Counted from the first letter of the stretch, positions 53,493-64,000 are shown. The stretch: DNA of 64,000 nucleotides from CAWHPS01 sp963831235 (GCA_963831235.1 CAWHPS010000010.1:1-64000); one strand, 5' to 3'. The notes: generated from the letters alone by a model not told the origin. A program made the numbers and translations.

Positions 53493-54418
53493 CAGATGAC
53501 CCTCCTGAAGTATTCTATGGTTTTGGCAAGCCCTTCATCAAGGCCAATCCTGGGAGACCAGTTAAGCATCTTCTTTGCCAGGGATATATTAGGTTTTCTC
53601 TGGCGGGGATCATCCTGAGGCAAGGGTTTGAAGATAAGCTTTGATTTGGAATCCGTTGCCTTAAGAACCTTTTTTGCAAGCTCAATCATGGTGAATTCGC
53701 CTGGGTTACCGAGGTTCACAGGTCCGTGAAACCCATCCTTGTTCATCATACGCACCATGCCATCAACAAGATCGTCAACATAGCAGAACGAACGGGTCTG
53801 AAGCCCCTTGCCGTAAATGCTGATAGGTTTTCCAGACAACGCCTGCACAATAAAGTTGGAAACCACACGCCCGTCGTTTGGAAGCATGTTGGGACCATAA
53901 GTGTTGAAAATCCTGATAACCCTGATATCTACCTTGTTCTGCCTCAGATAGTCGAAGAAAAGTGTTTCAGCCACACGCTTGCCTTCATCGTAGCAGCTTC
54001 TGGTACCGATACAATTTACATTCCCCCAATAGGATTCGGGTTGTGGGTGAACAGCCGGATCACCATATACCTCTGATGTTGACGCCTGCAATATACGCGC
54101 ACGAACACGCTTGGCAAGGCCCAGCATGTTTATCGCCCCCATAACATTGGTCTTGACCGTCTTGACAGGATTATACTGGTAGTGAACAGGGGACGCAGGG
54201 CAGGCAAGGTTATAAATCTGGTCCACTTCAAGAAGAATATGTTCGGTGATATCATGTCTTACCAATTCAAAATTACTTTTCTTAAGCAGACCGGAAACAT
54301 TTTCTTTGCGGCCTGTAAAGAAATTATCCAGGCATATTACATCATGTCCTTCCTCAACCAGCTTTTTGCAAAGATGCGAGCCTATAAACCCCGCTCCTCC
54401 TGTAACAAGAATTCTCAT
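53492..54418 (-). CDS. UDP-glucuronate decarboxylase (UDP-xylose synthase)
   Basis: The 308-residue extended SDR has MRILVTGGAGFIGSHL, NFFTGRKENV, YNLACPASPVHYQ, ASTSEVYGDP, SCYDEGKRVAETL (Tyr-x3-Lys), RIFNTYGP and GLQTRSFCYVDDLVDG. The YDEGKR and HPQPESYWGNVN stretches are hallmarks of UDP-glucuronate decarboxylases, which make UDP-xylose. It overlaps the DUF362 gene by four bases and galE by one, in a glycan-precursor operon. Confidence 0.92.
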   Translation of the reverse strand: MRILVTGGAGFIGSHLCKKLVEEGHDVICLDNFFTGRKENVSGLLKKSNFELVRHDITEHILLEVDQIYNLACPASPVHYQYNPVKTVKTNVMGAINMLGLAKRVRARILQASTSEVYGDPAVHPQPESYWGNVNCIGTRSCYDEGKRVAETLFFDYLRQNKVDIRVIRIFNTYGPNMLPNDGRVVSNFIVQALSGKPISIYGKGLQTRSFCYVDDLVDGMVRMMNKDGFHGPVNLGNPGEFTMIELAKKVLKATDSKSKLIFKPLPQDDPRQRKPNISLAKKMLNWSPRIGLDEGLAKTIEYFRRVI

Positions 54419-55515
54419 TTATCCTCCATATATGTTTGAAATAATTTCCCCCACTTTGATTCCCGCAGCCATTTCTTGGTGCGTGAAGATCCTTTTAAGG
54501 GATACCAGAAACGATCATGATAAAGCGCTGACCCCAATATAAAAACATACACCAATGGTGTGTGAAACATGACTTTCTGCAGAAACTTGAATGGGCCGAA
54601 CCAGAATAACTTCCCTCCGAAACTGACAAGATTATCCGCCGGGCAACAATTAAGGTTTATACCTGTTATATCCTGTCCTGATATTTGAATCTTATCAGGA
54701 TCACCGCACCCCAATCCCTTTTCATGCGCAAGTCTGATGCAGGTAATGTCCTGAATGGGATCGAAGCCCATGAGTTTTGCTGCAATTGCATCTATGGCAA
54801 CGGAATCCCCTCCGGCAAGAATATAATCGGCTTCAACCGGGAACATTGTGCGTGGCCCCGCCCCCGCCCCTGCTGTTGTTCCGTCCATGACCGTGAAAAT
54901 GCCGGGGTGAATCTCTTTCTGGATGGCAAGGAGATCAACAAGCGTTTCGTGAATTACACTGTGGCAATAGTGTCGCCTGTTATCAAGCAGCCCGCCGAAA
55001 GCATTCTTCATGGCTCCAGTCATTTTGGTATAGATGTGACATTTCACGGTTGGGAGATGTATTACATTTCGCCCAATAAAATAATCCGGTATCTTTATTC
55101 CCTCAGGAAAGACCCGGTCAAGCACAAGCATTTCATGTTTTGGCTTGTAAACAGTCCATTTCATATCAGAAGAGCGGAAATTATAAAGTACTTTTACGCC
55201 ATACTTCTGATACACTCGGGTATAGGCATTCAGTCTTTCGCCTTTGAATGCATTGCTGACAACAGTTTCGTTCTGAACAACAGCCACTTTGCTGAAACCT
55301 GTGTCGGAAAGATATGAAAGCACCGCTTCAAGTTGCCAGGGCGTGGTATTAGCCGAAGGGTACATCAGGTGCCATGAGATATTGTTTTTTACAATCACCT
55401 CGGCCTCTTTGTCAAGCGATGATACTAAACCAGCATCTGCCATAAGTTGTTTATAATCGTCGATAACTGTTGACGGTACGGTTTTTAATACAGATATCTT
55501 TGAAATCGTATTCAT
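54415..55515 (-). CDS. DUF362-domain protein
   Basis: The 366-residue protein has the DUF362 pattern: an N-terminal EVIVKNNISWH, IGRNVIHLPTVKCHIYTKMTGAMKNAFGG, LLAIQKEIHPGIFTVMDGTTAGAGAGP and LAGGDSVAIDAIAAKLMGF. A C-terminal part of about 90 residues holds a membrane-like helix (FHTPLVYVFILGSALY). No ferredoxin-type CxxCxxC cluster is present. DUF362 proteins occur in varied metabolic and envelope loci and have no firm function. It is coupled by ATGA to the decarboxylase gene. Repeats lie just upstream. Confidence 0.85.
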   Translation of the reverse strand: MNTISKISVLKTVPSTVIDDYKQLMADAGLVSSLDKEAEVIVKNNISWHLMYPSANTTPWQLEAVLSYLSDTGFSKVAVVQNETVVSNAFKGERLNAYTRVYQKYGVKVLYNFRSSDMKWTVYKPKHEMLVLDRVFPEGIKIPDYFIGRNVIHLPTVKCHIYTKMTGAMKNAFGGLLDNRRHYCHSVIHETLVDLLAIQKEIHPGIFTVMDGTTAGAGAGPRTMFPVEADYILAGGDSVAIDAIAAKLMGFDPIQDITCIRLAHEKGLGCGDPDKIQISGQDITGINLNCCPADNLVSFGGKLFWFGPFKFLQKVMFHTPLVYVFILGSALYHDRFWYPLKGSSRTKKWLRESKWGKLFQTYMEDK

Positions 55516-55521
55516 TTAGTG

Positions 55522-55696
55522 TATAGTTAAAAGTTAATAGTTGAGAGTTTTAGGCGTATGTTAGCGAACATTCTTGTTTTCCGGGTATATTTTGACGATA
55601 AAAACGAGTAATTTTATTTTCCATCGACTTTTTTATTATTTGATTTTAACTCTCAACTATTAACTTTTAACTATTAACTTTTAACTATTAACTTTT
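55522..55696. repeat. Inverted copies of the TTAACTATTAACT repeat around a 95-bp spacer
   Basis: A 27-base word (AACTCTCAACTATTAACTTT and on) at 55648-55674 is present in inverse orientation at 55522-55548. The right copy continues as a tandem of the same 14-bp unit seen at 21491-21560. The two arms could fold into a long stem between the DUF362 and UbiA genes. Spacer 55553-55643 shows no gene. Confidence 0.8.
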
Positions 55697-55698
55697 CT

Positions 55699-56565
55699 TT
55701 AATAATAGATCAAGATGACCAAAACCCCCAACCATAGTACCATATTAATCATAAAGGATCTGTCGTTTAAAATTATTTGAGAAGTGCTTTTATGAGTCTT
55801 AAGAACATTAATTTGATACATGTACCGAAAAACACCATATACCACGAAGGGCACGGAGAAATAAAGTTTTTCAGTGCCAAACTTGCCGATTGTATCATCA
55901 GCAACTGTATAGAGCGCATAAGAAAGAATGGTACAGGCTGACACCACTGCTATCATGTGATCCAGAAAGCCGATATTATAATGTTCAAGCACATACCGGT
56001 GTTCTGCTGAATTATTTTGGAGCACCAAAAGCTCCTGTTTGCGCTTGCAGAAACCGAGGAAGAGCGAAATAAGAAAAGTACACATTATAAGCCATACTGA
56101 CGCCTCAACCCCTATTGCTTCAGCCCCTCCGATTACGCGCAGGACAAAACCGAGCGCAATAAGAATTACATCAAGCACAACTATTTTCTTTAAAAAAATG
56201 GAATAGAGTATGTTGTTCACAAGATAAAGAGCAAGCGCAGCACTCGCAGCAATCGGAAAGAAGGAGCATATCCCAAGGCTTGATGCTGCAAGCAACAGGG
56301 ATAAAAAAAGCGCATTACGTACTTTCAGGGTCCCCTTCGCAACAGGGCGCTCTTTTTTATCAGGATGGTGTTTGTCTTGCTCTTTATCAATAACATCATT
56401 GAGCAGATAAACAGCCGAGGATGCAAGGCAGAACGCAAAAGTAAAAACAAATGCCTTTATGATAAAACCAGTATCATTAAGGTGTCTTGAAAACACGAGG
56501 GGCATTAGGACAAAGCTGTTCTTTATCCATTGCTCCAGACGCAATGACTGTAAAACAGTTTTCAT
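55699..56565 (-). CDS. UbiA-family prenyltransferase, decaprenyl-phosphate phosphoribosyltransferase-like
   Basis: The 288-residue membrane protein has eight or nine helices and the two Asp-rich motifs of the UbiA fold: NDVIDKEQDKHHPDKKERP (first) and a degenerate second region. RLEQWIKNSFVLMPLVFSRHL at the start and KRKQELLVL and YNIGFLDHMIA are typical of decaprenyl-phosphate phosphoribosyltransferases (UbiA-type), which attach PRPP-derived phosphoribose to polyprenyl phosphate for arabinose donors. Conversion to the donor needs a phosphatase of PAP2 type, of which two are encoded 11-15 kb away. It is transcribed towards the DUF362 and sugar-nucleotide genes. Confidence 0.88.
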   Translation of the reverse strand: MKTVLQSLRLEQWIKNSFVLMPLVFSRHLNDTGFIIKAFVFTFAFCLASSAVYLLNDVIDKEQDKHHPDKKERPVAKGTLKVRNALFLSLLLAASSLGICSFFPIAASAALALYLVNNILYSIFLKKIVVLDVILIALGFVLRVIGGAEAIGVEASVWLIMCTFLISLFLGFCKRKQELLVLQNNSAEHRYVLEHYNIGFLDHMIAVVSACTILSYALYTVADDTIGKFGTEKLYFSVPFVVYGVFRYMYQINVLKTHKSTSQIILNDRSFMINMVLWLGVLVILIYY

Positions 56566-56651
56566 GATGTCAAAATATAATTATTAGGCGCGATTATGAC
56601 GAGAATTAAATGGTTCATTCAAGGGACATGTTTCAGGCCCGGAAAGGATTG

Positions 56652-58649
56652 CTACTCCGAAAGAGTCACCCCTACTTCACTGCTCTTGGCGCTTTCCTCG
56701 CCCTTGACGTTTACCACACTGACTTTGTAATAATATGATTTGTTTTTCTCAATGGTATTGTCAACATAATCAGCTTTGCCTGAATTAACATGGGCCAGGA
56801 GATTTTCTTTCTTGCCCGCCCCTTCCCTATAAATCCTGTACTCTTTTATATCCGTTGTGGCAGGTTCATCCCAGTGAATAAGTATGCTGTTTTTGGCTGC
56901 AATGGCGCGTAACCCTGACGGTGGGAAAGGTTTGGGTATCACTTCGATATATTCAGCAGTAAGACTCATCCTGCTTTCAGTATTTGAATTCCCAAGTGTG
57001 GTTATGGCATATCTGTACTGGATGCCCTGTGAAATAATTGGATCAGTATAATTATTTGTTTCGCAGAAAGAGTGAACAGCCTTGAGTTCGGAAAATTTAC
57101 CGCTCTTTATTCCGAGGCTGCATCGGTAAACCTTATAACCCGCCACACCCTGCACGATCTCCTTCATGTCCTGCCAGACAAGCAGGACTCCTTTATCGGT
57201 CTTAATGGCTTTCAGGTTCAAAGGAACCGGCAGTGCCACAGGCACAGCTGCTCCATACACAGTGTCCGAAAATGGGCTTATGGAAAAAGCAGCGTTAACG
57301 CTTGCCACGGCATACGAATGGGTGATGCCTGGAATAAGATGCCTTGCTGTATCAACAAATGAACCATCCATGCCCTGCGCCTTAATAAAAGGCGATATCT
57401 GCGTCATTGGGCTGTTGTATCCATTTCCCCGGTAAACATAATAACCTCGCGTATCAGCTTCCTGTTTTCTCCAGGTTATCTTGTTGCCGAGTGAATCTCT
57501 TTTTACCGATATATATTGCGGCGCGAATTTCGCGACGCGGTTAGGTTTGTAGATGCCTATGACCTTGCTGGTCGGCGGGCTCTGGCCGTGAACATTGTTA
57601 AAAATGAGAAAGTAGTAATAACTTTTTACGGGCTCGGTATTGCGGTCGATAAAAACGGTATCCTCGGCAGGTAGGGTGGCTATCATCTGAAAACCGCTGT
57701 CAAATGTTTCGCTTTTAAAGACGAAGAGTCCTGTCATTTCTTTCTTTATCGCGTAGCTCCATGCAAGTCTGATGCCCCCATCTTTTTCGCTGCTTTCAGC
57801 AACCAGTTTTTTAATCATGACCGCATCGCCATACGGCTTGACATTAAGCACAATAACAGCCTCTGACGGTGGGGTTTCATTCCCAAAGACATCAAAAGGA
57901 ATAATCGTGTAGCGATAGGTAATATTTTCCGCAACATCGGTGTCTGTGATTTTGGCCAGTATGCCGTCCAAACTGCTTATAAAAACAATCCGAGGGTTAA
58001 TTTCCTGCATGTTGGTCTGGAGATAAACCTCCCGAAAGACCCTGATACCGAATGGATAATTGTTTTTCGCAAAACTCCACGCAAGTTTTACAGAGTTCCC
58101 GGTTGCTTCTACAGAAGATGACTTTGCCTTGAACCCGGGGTTCTCGCCAGGAAAAGGGTCTGATGATATGACAACCGGAGCTTCGGCTTTTTTAAGGTTC
58201 CCGCTTTTTGTAAGACGGTATTCATATTTTTTTCCTTGAGCAATATCCGTGTCAAAGAAGCCGTCGCCAGATGCTTCAAGATACAAGGGGCTTGCAGCAT
58301 AAGAATATAACGAATCAAAGACATTCCCCCTTTTAAGCTGCTTGAAAAAGCTTGAAATCATTGAATCGCCTGGCGTTCCGTAAAAGGGGCTTTTGGCAAG
58401 CGCGGTCAAAAGGCGCGATTTGGCCTCCGTCTGACTTTTCGGGCATTCAAAGAGACCCAATGATTTCCACGTATCAGACTTCTTTTCTTTTCGTTCAAGA
58501 TTATAAACAAAATCCTTTGGCAGCTCTTTTCCAAATTTGATGAATATACCGTTCTTGCCGGGACGGGCCCAGTTGTCGGCATCCCTGGAAAAGCAATTGA
58601 CAGTAACTATCAAACCGATAAGAATGATTTTTATTGGCATAATGCGCAT
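56652..58649 (-). CDS. Secreted protein with tandem fibronectin type III domains
   Basis: The 665-residue protein has a signal peptide (IKIILIGLIVTVNCFS) and at least five fibronectin-III domains, recognised by repeated hydrophobic cores such as VKLAWSFAKNNYPFGIRVFRE, GIRLAWSYAIKKEMTGLFVFKS, NKITWRKQEADTRGYYVYRG, VLLVWQDMKEIVQGVAGYKVYR and ILIHWDEPATTDIKEYRIYRE. There is no enzyme domain. GGGAGAG lies before the ATG, and the start overlaps the end of the giant surface protein gene by 19 bases, so the two are co-expressed and may form one envelope or extracellular assembly. Confidence 0.85.
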   Translation of the reverse strand: MRIMPIKIILIGLIVTVNCFSRDADNWARPGKNGIFIKFGKELPKDFVYNLERKEKKSDTWKSLGLFECPKSQTEAKSRLLTALAKSPFYGTPGDSMISSFFKQLKRGNVFDSLYSYAASPLYLEASGDGFFDTDIAQGKKYEYRLTKSGNLKKAEAPVVISSDPFPGENPGFKAKSSSVEATGNSVKLAWSFAKNNYPFGIRVFREVYLQTNMQEINPRIVFISSLDGILAKITDTDVAENITYRYTIIPFDVFGNETPPSEAVIVLNVKPYGDAVMIKKLVAESSEKDGGIRLAWSYAIKKEMTGLFVFKSETFDSGFQMIATLPAEDTVFIDRNTEPVKSYYYFLIFNNVHGQSPPTSKVIGIYKPNRVAKFAPQYISVKRDSLGNKITWRKQEADTRGYYVYRGNGYNSPMTQISPFIKAQGMDGSFVDTARHLIPGITHSYAVASVNAAFSISPFSDTVYGAAVPVALPVPLNLKAIKTDKGVLLVWQDMKEIVQGVAGYKVYRCSLGIKSGKFSELKAVHSFCETNNYTDPIISQGIQYRYAITTLGNSNTESRMSLTAEYIEVIPKPFPPSGLRAIAAKNSILIHWDEPATTDIKEYRIYREGAGKKENLLAHVNSGKADYVDNTIEKNKSYYYKVSVVNVKGEESAKSSEVGVTLSE

Positions 58650-61600
58650 GTGTTCTCTCCCAGATTAAAAGTCATTTTAAACGGACTGCTTGAAAGCGTA
58701 AAGCTCGCGGCTTTGGTTATTTTCTCGTCGAATAGCGTGTTGCCGCAACCCACAACCAGCGGCACTTCCTGTTTAACGCCGAGTGTCGCATTGATGCCTG
58801 CGCAGCCGGTCAGGCCACTCGTTCCTATTTCCGACATGATGCATGCAACGGCATTTCCGTAAAGCGAGGTGCAGGTAATGGCATTCAGCCCGAAATTGAC
58901 CTGGACCTTTCCATCAATGCCAACCCCGGTTTTAAGGCCATGGTTGATGTTCATGTAAGCATAGCCGTCAATGCCGGCTGTGGGGATTTCAATGTATGCA
59001 CTGGCCACAATCACGTTAATATTGATGTCAAGTCCTGCAATGGGCAAATCACGGCCAGCAAGGGTAAAGAAGCCCATGAGTTTGTCTTTATTAATTGCTC
59101 CCGGCAATTCCTTTCGGATGGCGTAATGCAGTACCGTATTTTCAACATCGTGCGGAACATCCGCATTGTAATAGCCTACCAGAAGCCCCAGATTAGCCTG
59201 GCAAGGGTCGGGCAATGGAACATTGGGAGCTGTTGCGCTGCCATAAAAGAGCCAGCCATTGTCATTAACAAGAATATTGAGTGAGCCCGAAGCCTTGAAA
59301 GAACCAAAGGGCGCGTCAACTATACTCAATGTGCCAAGCATTCTCCCGTTTTCATACGATATCTGCATTCCGCGCTGAACGAGGAGTTGCCGTTCTCCAG
59401 GAGTCCTACAGCTTTCAGATCCTGGTCAGTGGCTTTAATTTCACCGTAAACAGTGAACTTCATGTGGTTCTTACCTGCCATTCCCTTAAAACCCGCCATA
59501 TCCCCCTCAAAGGTGAAATTGTTCCAGTCCTTTGCATCAGCATGCATGGCACAGGAGATGGTTTCAAGACGGGTTGTGGAGCTTCCTATCCTGACAATTT
59601 GAGATGGCTCACGGTCGCTTGCTTTAATGTCCGTGATGGGGCCTGAAGTCAAGTCCTGATGGGTCAAAACAACATCAACAGGTTCCAATTTGCCGGGTTC
59701 CGACATCTTTCCATAAGCTGTTAATTTCTTTGTCTCCCATTTCTGCATCCACTGTTTATCCTCAACCGTATTCGGTGTGAAAACAATATTTCCCTTTCCC
59801 GTGAATGATAAATCGAGCGGCTTCACATGCATGCCTGCGCTCGTGAACACAAGTTTCGCTCCCAGCGAAGCGGCCACACGCGGTATCTTAAGACTCGTGT
59901 TTCCAACCAGCTCAAACCCGTCCGCAATGGTGTACAGCAAAAGGGGCTTGAAGTCCGCCATGGAATAAAGCATCATTCCGCCTGCTCCGGGCCCGATGGT
60001 AAAGACATCTTCTCCGCTGCTCAATAAGGAGACAGTCTCAAGTTCAAGGAGGCCCGACAGGTTGGGCGATAAATTGGTAACCGTTCCCACCGGCGTCCCT
60101 GATGATTGCGGATAAATAATGAGCTGCCAATGGCCTTTCTTATCGCTTCCTGTAGCAGGATTGAAACCGAATACTGTTTGTGACTGGCCGAAATTGATTT
60201 TCCTGCCTCCCAGATTGATATCGTTGATATTGGGCTGGTTAAGGTAGGCGAAATCGCTACGCAGGTTGAAGAAGCTGAAGGGTACATCCAATTTTCCGGT
60301 GTGCAGCACGCAAACCTTGGAAACGAGTCCTCCCTGCGAAGGATCAATGGTCCACTTCTTTGCCTCAAGTTTCCATTCGGTCCCTGTTTGCACCGAGCCA
60401 CCATCTTTAAAGGTGACCATAAGGGAGCTGTCGCCTGAAACAGGGTCAATGGAATTGTTTTTGAGCACTAATTTAGGAAGGTGAATCTGTATCAATGATG
60501 CGCCCGCGCTCTGCGCTTCAGCTGAGCCTGGGGCTGCATTCTTCATGGTTGCATTCAGCGTGGCATCAAGGGTAATGGTATTTCCATCAATAAAACAATT
60601 GCGGCTGTTCGCGGTTGTGGGAAAGCCGATGAATTTGAAAGAAAGGTTCGAGGAATTTTTGTGTTTAAGATAAAATTTCACCTTCTGCGTGCCATTGCCC
60701 TGCGTATTTGCGGCAAAGGCATCGATAGTGGGATAAATGGTGTTTTCGCCTTTGGGTAAATAAAAGTAAAACTGATTTGCCACATCAGCCCCGTCGAACG
60801 AAAGATAGCTGCTTGGATATTTAAATGAGTTGTCTATAATATGGATGTAGCCGTTTACAACTCCGGTTCCTGAAATAGCTGCTCCCTTTCGTGTAACCGT
60901 CAGTTCATTGCCGCTCTCGGAGGTCAGCTCTGTATTAAATGTCTTGAAATACTTGAGTTTGAATGACCGCGTATTGGCAATGGGCACCTCTCCTATTGTT
61001 GGCGCGTAAACGCTAATACCGTTATCCGTGCCGTTTAGTCCCATCTCCACATTCTGAACCCTGAACTGGAGGTTCTCTTCATTAATAATGTCAAAGCCTG
61101 GACTGTATCCTTTAAGATCGAACCATTGCCCATAATTTGTATTTGTTGCCAGGCAGTCTGCTGAATTTTAAAGGGCTGCATGGGAAAGCCCCATAGGGTG
61201 TTCATGCGAACATTGTCAAGTACCGTTAAATTCATTAGCACCGGCTGCGATGCGGGCATGGACACGAGCTTGAGGTCGCCTATTATTGTTTTTGTATCAG
61301 GTTTGGATTGCTTTTTTAAAGGGTCAAATGGAGGCTTATACACTGCAAATACTGGAAGCACTGACCCTGACACTTCAGGAGGGAGAGTATTAAAAGTAAA
61401 CGATCCGTCAGAAAGAACATCAGCCTCGAAAATGGATTTTGAAACGGATTTATAACTGCTGTCGCTATAAGCATCAAGCCCGGTCATGCAGCTCACATCC
61501 GCATAAACTCTTGCGTCGGATGTGGGCGCAAGGTTGAGCGTGACTTTGCCTGTGAGTGAAATCCCTTTCTCAAGCCTCACTTCAGGCAATACTACCATGC

Positions 61601-64000
61601 TGTCGGTTTCAATGTTTTTAAAGGTCACATACTTGGGTATGTAGTTGCCCCCCTGTGGCCCGGTTATCTTCATTGTTAAATTGTCAACCGATACATTCTT
61701 GAATTTGAGGATGACCTGTCCTATACTATCTGAGGTGCTAGTTCCCTGACCATCACAAAGTTCTATAACTGCGCCCTTGAGCGGCATGATGGCGTAAATG
61801 CTGCCCGCTTTTATCTTTGACTTGACAAGAAACTTCACTCTGTGCAGACGTTCGAAGACCTCAACTTGAATGTTTGTGGGCGTGCCATTATTTACCGTCA
61901 CTGGAATAGTGTCTGGGAAATAAGCCGGATCAACAGGGATAACGACCAATTTATGGTTTCCGGGAATGGCCGGGATACCGGGATTCTGGAATTTGCCGTC
62001 ATCAAAAAGATTGAGTGAGCTTTTAAGGCCGTCGGTGTTGTTCGTGTTCTTCTCGATGAATTGCAGATACGATGGGATGTATTTGATTGTATGGCCGACT
62101 TTGCAGATCACCTCCCCCTTCAAGCTGCCTGCCGCTGCTAAAAGAACGCTTGGCTCAACAATTTGGGTCCCGGGTTTTAACAAATCCTTGCCATACTGCC
62201 TGCGCCATGCGCCATGCCATACGCCATTATTGTCTTTATAACCGAACTTGGGTTTGGTTATGGTAAGCACCGTTGAATCAATAGTGCTCCACCCTTTGGC
62301 TGTATGGTTGATGGAACTAACGAACCACTCTTCGAGTGGTAATTCAAAATATCCACCATCATGCGAAGATTTGATCTGCCAGTAAATGGAGTTTCCATTG
62401 GAATAGAGGTCGATTTTACAGGTTGCACCATCCACACCCGCAATGGCGTTGATGTCGCTTACGACCTTGCCTTTTACAATAGGGCTTCCCACGGTCATAA
62501 AGATGTCATCAATCGGACCTTCAGTATAGTCAAACTCATTATTGAATTGGTGAAGCCCGATGCCTTCCTGCACAACAAGCCATAAGGGAATTGTGTATGG
62601 TTTGAAATTACTGGTTCCTGACAAATCCTTACTTTTGAAGTAGAACATGTTGAAATCATTACTCAGAGAAAGCGCCAGATAATTGTGAAAGGAAAATGCG
62701 CCATCACTTGCGGATTCTGTTTTGTCAATAATCGTATAGTCCGGAAACTCATCGAGATGGCCGGTAATCTTCTCGGAATTTCCTTCTCCTTCAGGGAAAA
62801 TGTAAGAGCTGTTTTTACGCAGGAGATAGCATTCAATGCCGGATAGCACTCCAATTGACTGCGGAGGATACGATCCCCCCAGTGTACCCTTTAGTTTTCC
62901 GGTTGTTCCAACTGATACCACTTTCGAGGTAATGGTACCCACATCAAGCGAATCGAGCGGATTAATGATAAAATCGTTTTCAGGGCTCAGGTTGGTGCCA
63001 ACATAATAATCATTTGACCAATCCTCAATCAGAATTCGCAGCACCTTTTTAACAGTTCCCGAATATGGACTCCTTATAGTGGACACGGTTGAGTGATAGG
63101 CAGACGATTGTTTTGTAGTGGTAAAGGAGGTTCCCGAGTAGTAAACATAGGGCCCTTTTTCAGAATTTTTCGGATTGGTGTACGGTTTGCCGTAATCAAG
63201 GTATGTATTATTGAATTCAATATCGAATGAGCCGTCGCTCTTTGTCTTGCCTGATTTAATGGTGGTAGCAATCAAATAGCGACTATACTGGCTGGTTTCA
63301 TGAAGCAAGGCTTTTGTTTTGCCCGGCACATCATCGGTTACAAGGCATTCCACCAGTGTGATTTGACGATTGGAGAGGGGCTTTGAAAATCCCGGCTTGC
63401 CCGCCCAGGTATAGGTGAGTTTTCCTTTTATTTTGGATTTTGGATATTGGTCCGTAATGATTCGATAAGCGGTTTTTACGCTGAAGCTGTATTTCCCATC
63501 TTTTTTAATAATAGGATAATCTGCCAGCGCCTCCAATGCGTTAAAGAGGCCATCATTCGGTAATGCCTTGTATGAATTGTTATTGTTTCCCAATCCCACA
63601 AAAGATTGAACAACAAAATTGGTCCCAGCCATGGCAGTATAGGTATTATCCGCGCTGGTTGAATGATGATTTCCACTTGTTTGCAGAGACATGACATGCG
63701 ATTCGCCATGCCCCTTGCTTCCGGCTCCAGTAACTATCGGGTTAGGTCCGCTGCCGAAGCTGGTGTATGTTATCCAGGGATCAATTTCCGTTGTGGTCTC
63801 TATACTGTTCATCCCATTGATATAGCTTCCGCCGAATTGGGCTGAATTAAACCCTGTTGCAGGTGCAAGTATTTTAATGGAATCAAGAAACCCGCTCTCC
63901 TTTTTTTCAATATCAAAACTGATTTTTTGAGCAGTCTTGTAATTGGCACCCTTGATAAGCATATAATATTCATCCCCCGGAATTTTACTCGCCACGAGCC
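58631..64000 (-). CDS. Giant surface protein, three frames, start outside the window
   Basis: Three successive open frames (63995-61035, 61050-59326, 59368-58631) form one long coding region of at least 1780 residues that runs past the right edge. Continuity is shown by protein-like sequence just outside each frame: NYGQWFDLKG joins to GFDIINEENLQ upstream of the second frame, and LLVQRG to MQISYENGRML upstream of the third. Both joins need a -1 shift (near 61130-61165 and 59377-59400). The first part contains several carboxypeptidase-regulatory-like or prealbumin-like beta domains (GKLKGTLGGSYPP, GISLTGKVTLNL); the rest is beta-rich and of low similarity to anything I know. It is presumably exported and surface-associated, together with the FN3 protein that follows. 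Confidence 0.7.

Overview
The window looks like a chromosomal contig from a Gram-negative bacterium with an outer membrane, probably a member of Fibrobacterota or a close relative (moderate confidence). Pointers are a TIGR02147-type regulator (a family described from Fibrobacter succinogenes) coupled to a lipoprotein, C-terminal sorting-tail-like and fibronectin-III surface proteins, many lipoproteins and signal peptides, and a full type IV pilus locus. No rRNA, tRNA or CRISPR array was seen. Several conserved genes are broken by single-base shifts, which suggests either many young pseudogenes or residual indels in the assembly.

Layout. 1-3.6 kb: the start of an RNase J-like metallo-beta-lactamase gene, then a two-gene operon of a CBS-HEPN protein and a degenerate DEAH helicase, then an HU/IHF-like gene. 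3.7-7.6 kb: a group II intron with its reverse transcriptase next to an IS1634-like element that carries a divergent small gene. 8.2-16.6 kb: a plus-strand operon of an L,D-transpeptidase, a long coiled-coil protein, a Rel/SpoT (p)ppGpp enzyme, an unknown gene, pyrF and prs. 16.7-23.1 kb: minus-strand housekeeping genes (MBL hydrolase, leucyl aminopeptidase, metallophosphoesterase, rpmB, aminotransferase, leuA).

23.5-40.6 kb is the type IV pilus locus: a PilT/PilU-like motor on the plus strand, then a minus-strand operon that reads, in transcription order, Ig-like Ca-loop surface protein, outer-membrane protein, PilC, major pilin, PilM-N-O-P-Q, PilT, PilB, GspG-like pilin, PilV-, PilW- and PilX-like minor pilins. 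Four-base start/stop overlaps tie many of these together.

40.9-52.5 kb is an accessory stretch: two PAP2 phosphatases facing each other around two nucleotidyltransferase/HEPN pairs and a broken small gene, then a divergent polysaccharide deacetylase with pdxJ, an AbrB/PIN pair, several lipoproteins and outer-membrane proteins, the TIGR02147/lipoprotein pair and a HicB/HicA pair. 52.5-56.6 kb holds sugar-nucleotide and polyprenyl-phosphate enzymes (GalE, UDP-glucuronate decarboxylase, DUF362 protein, UbiA-type phosphoribosyltransferase). 56.6-64 kb encodes a fibronectin-III secreted protein and a giant surface protein that runs off the right edge.

The best candidate for an undescribed system is the CBS-HEPN/degenerate-helicase operon at 765-3008. 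The TIGR02147/lipoprotein pair and the pilus operon headed by a calcium-loop Ig protein are next.
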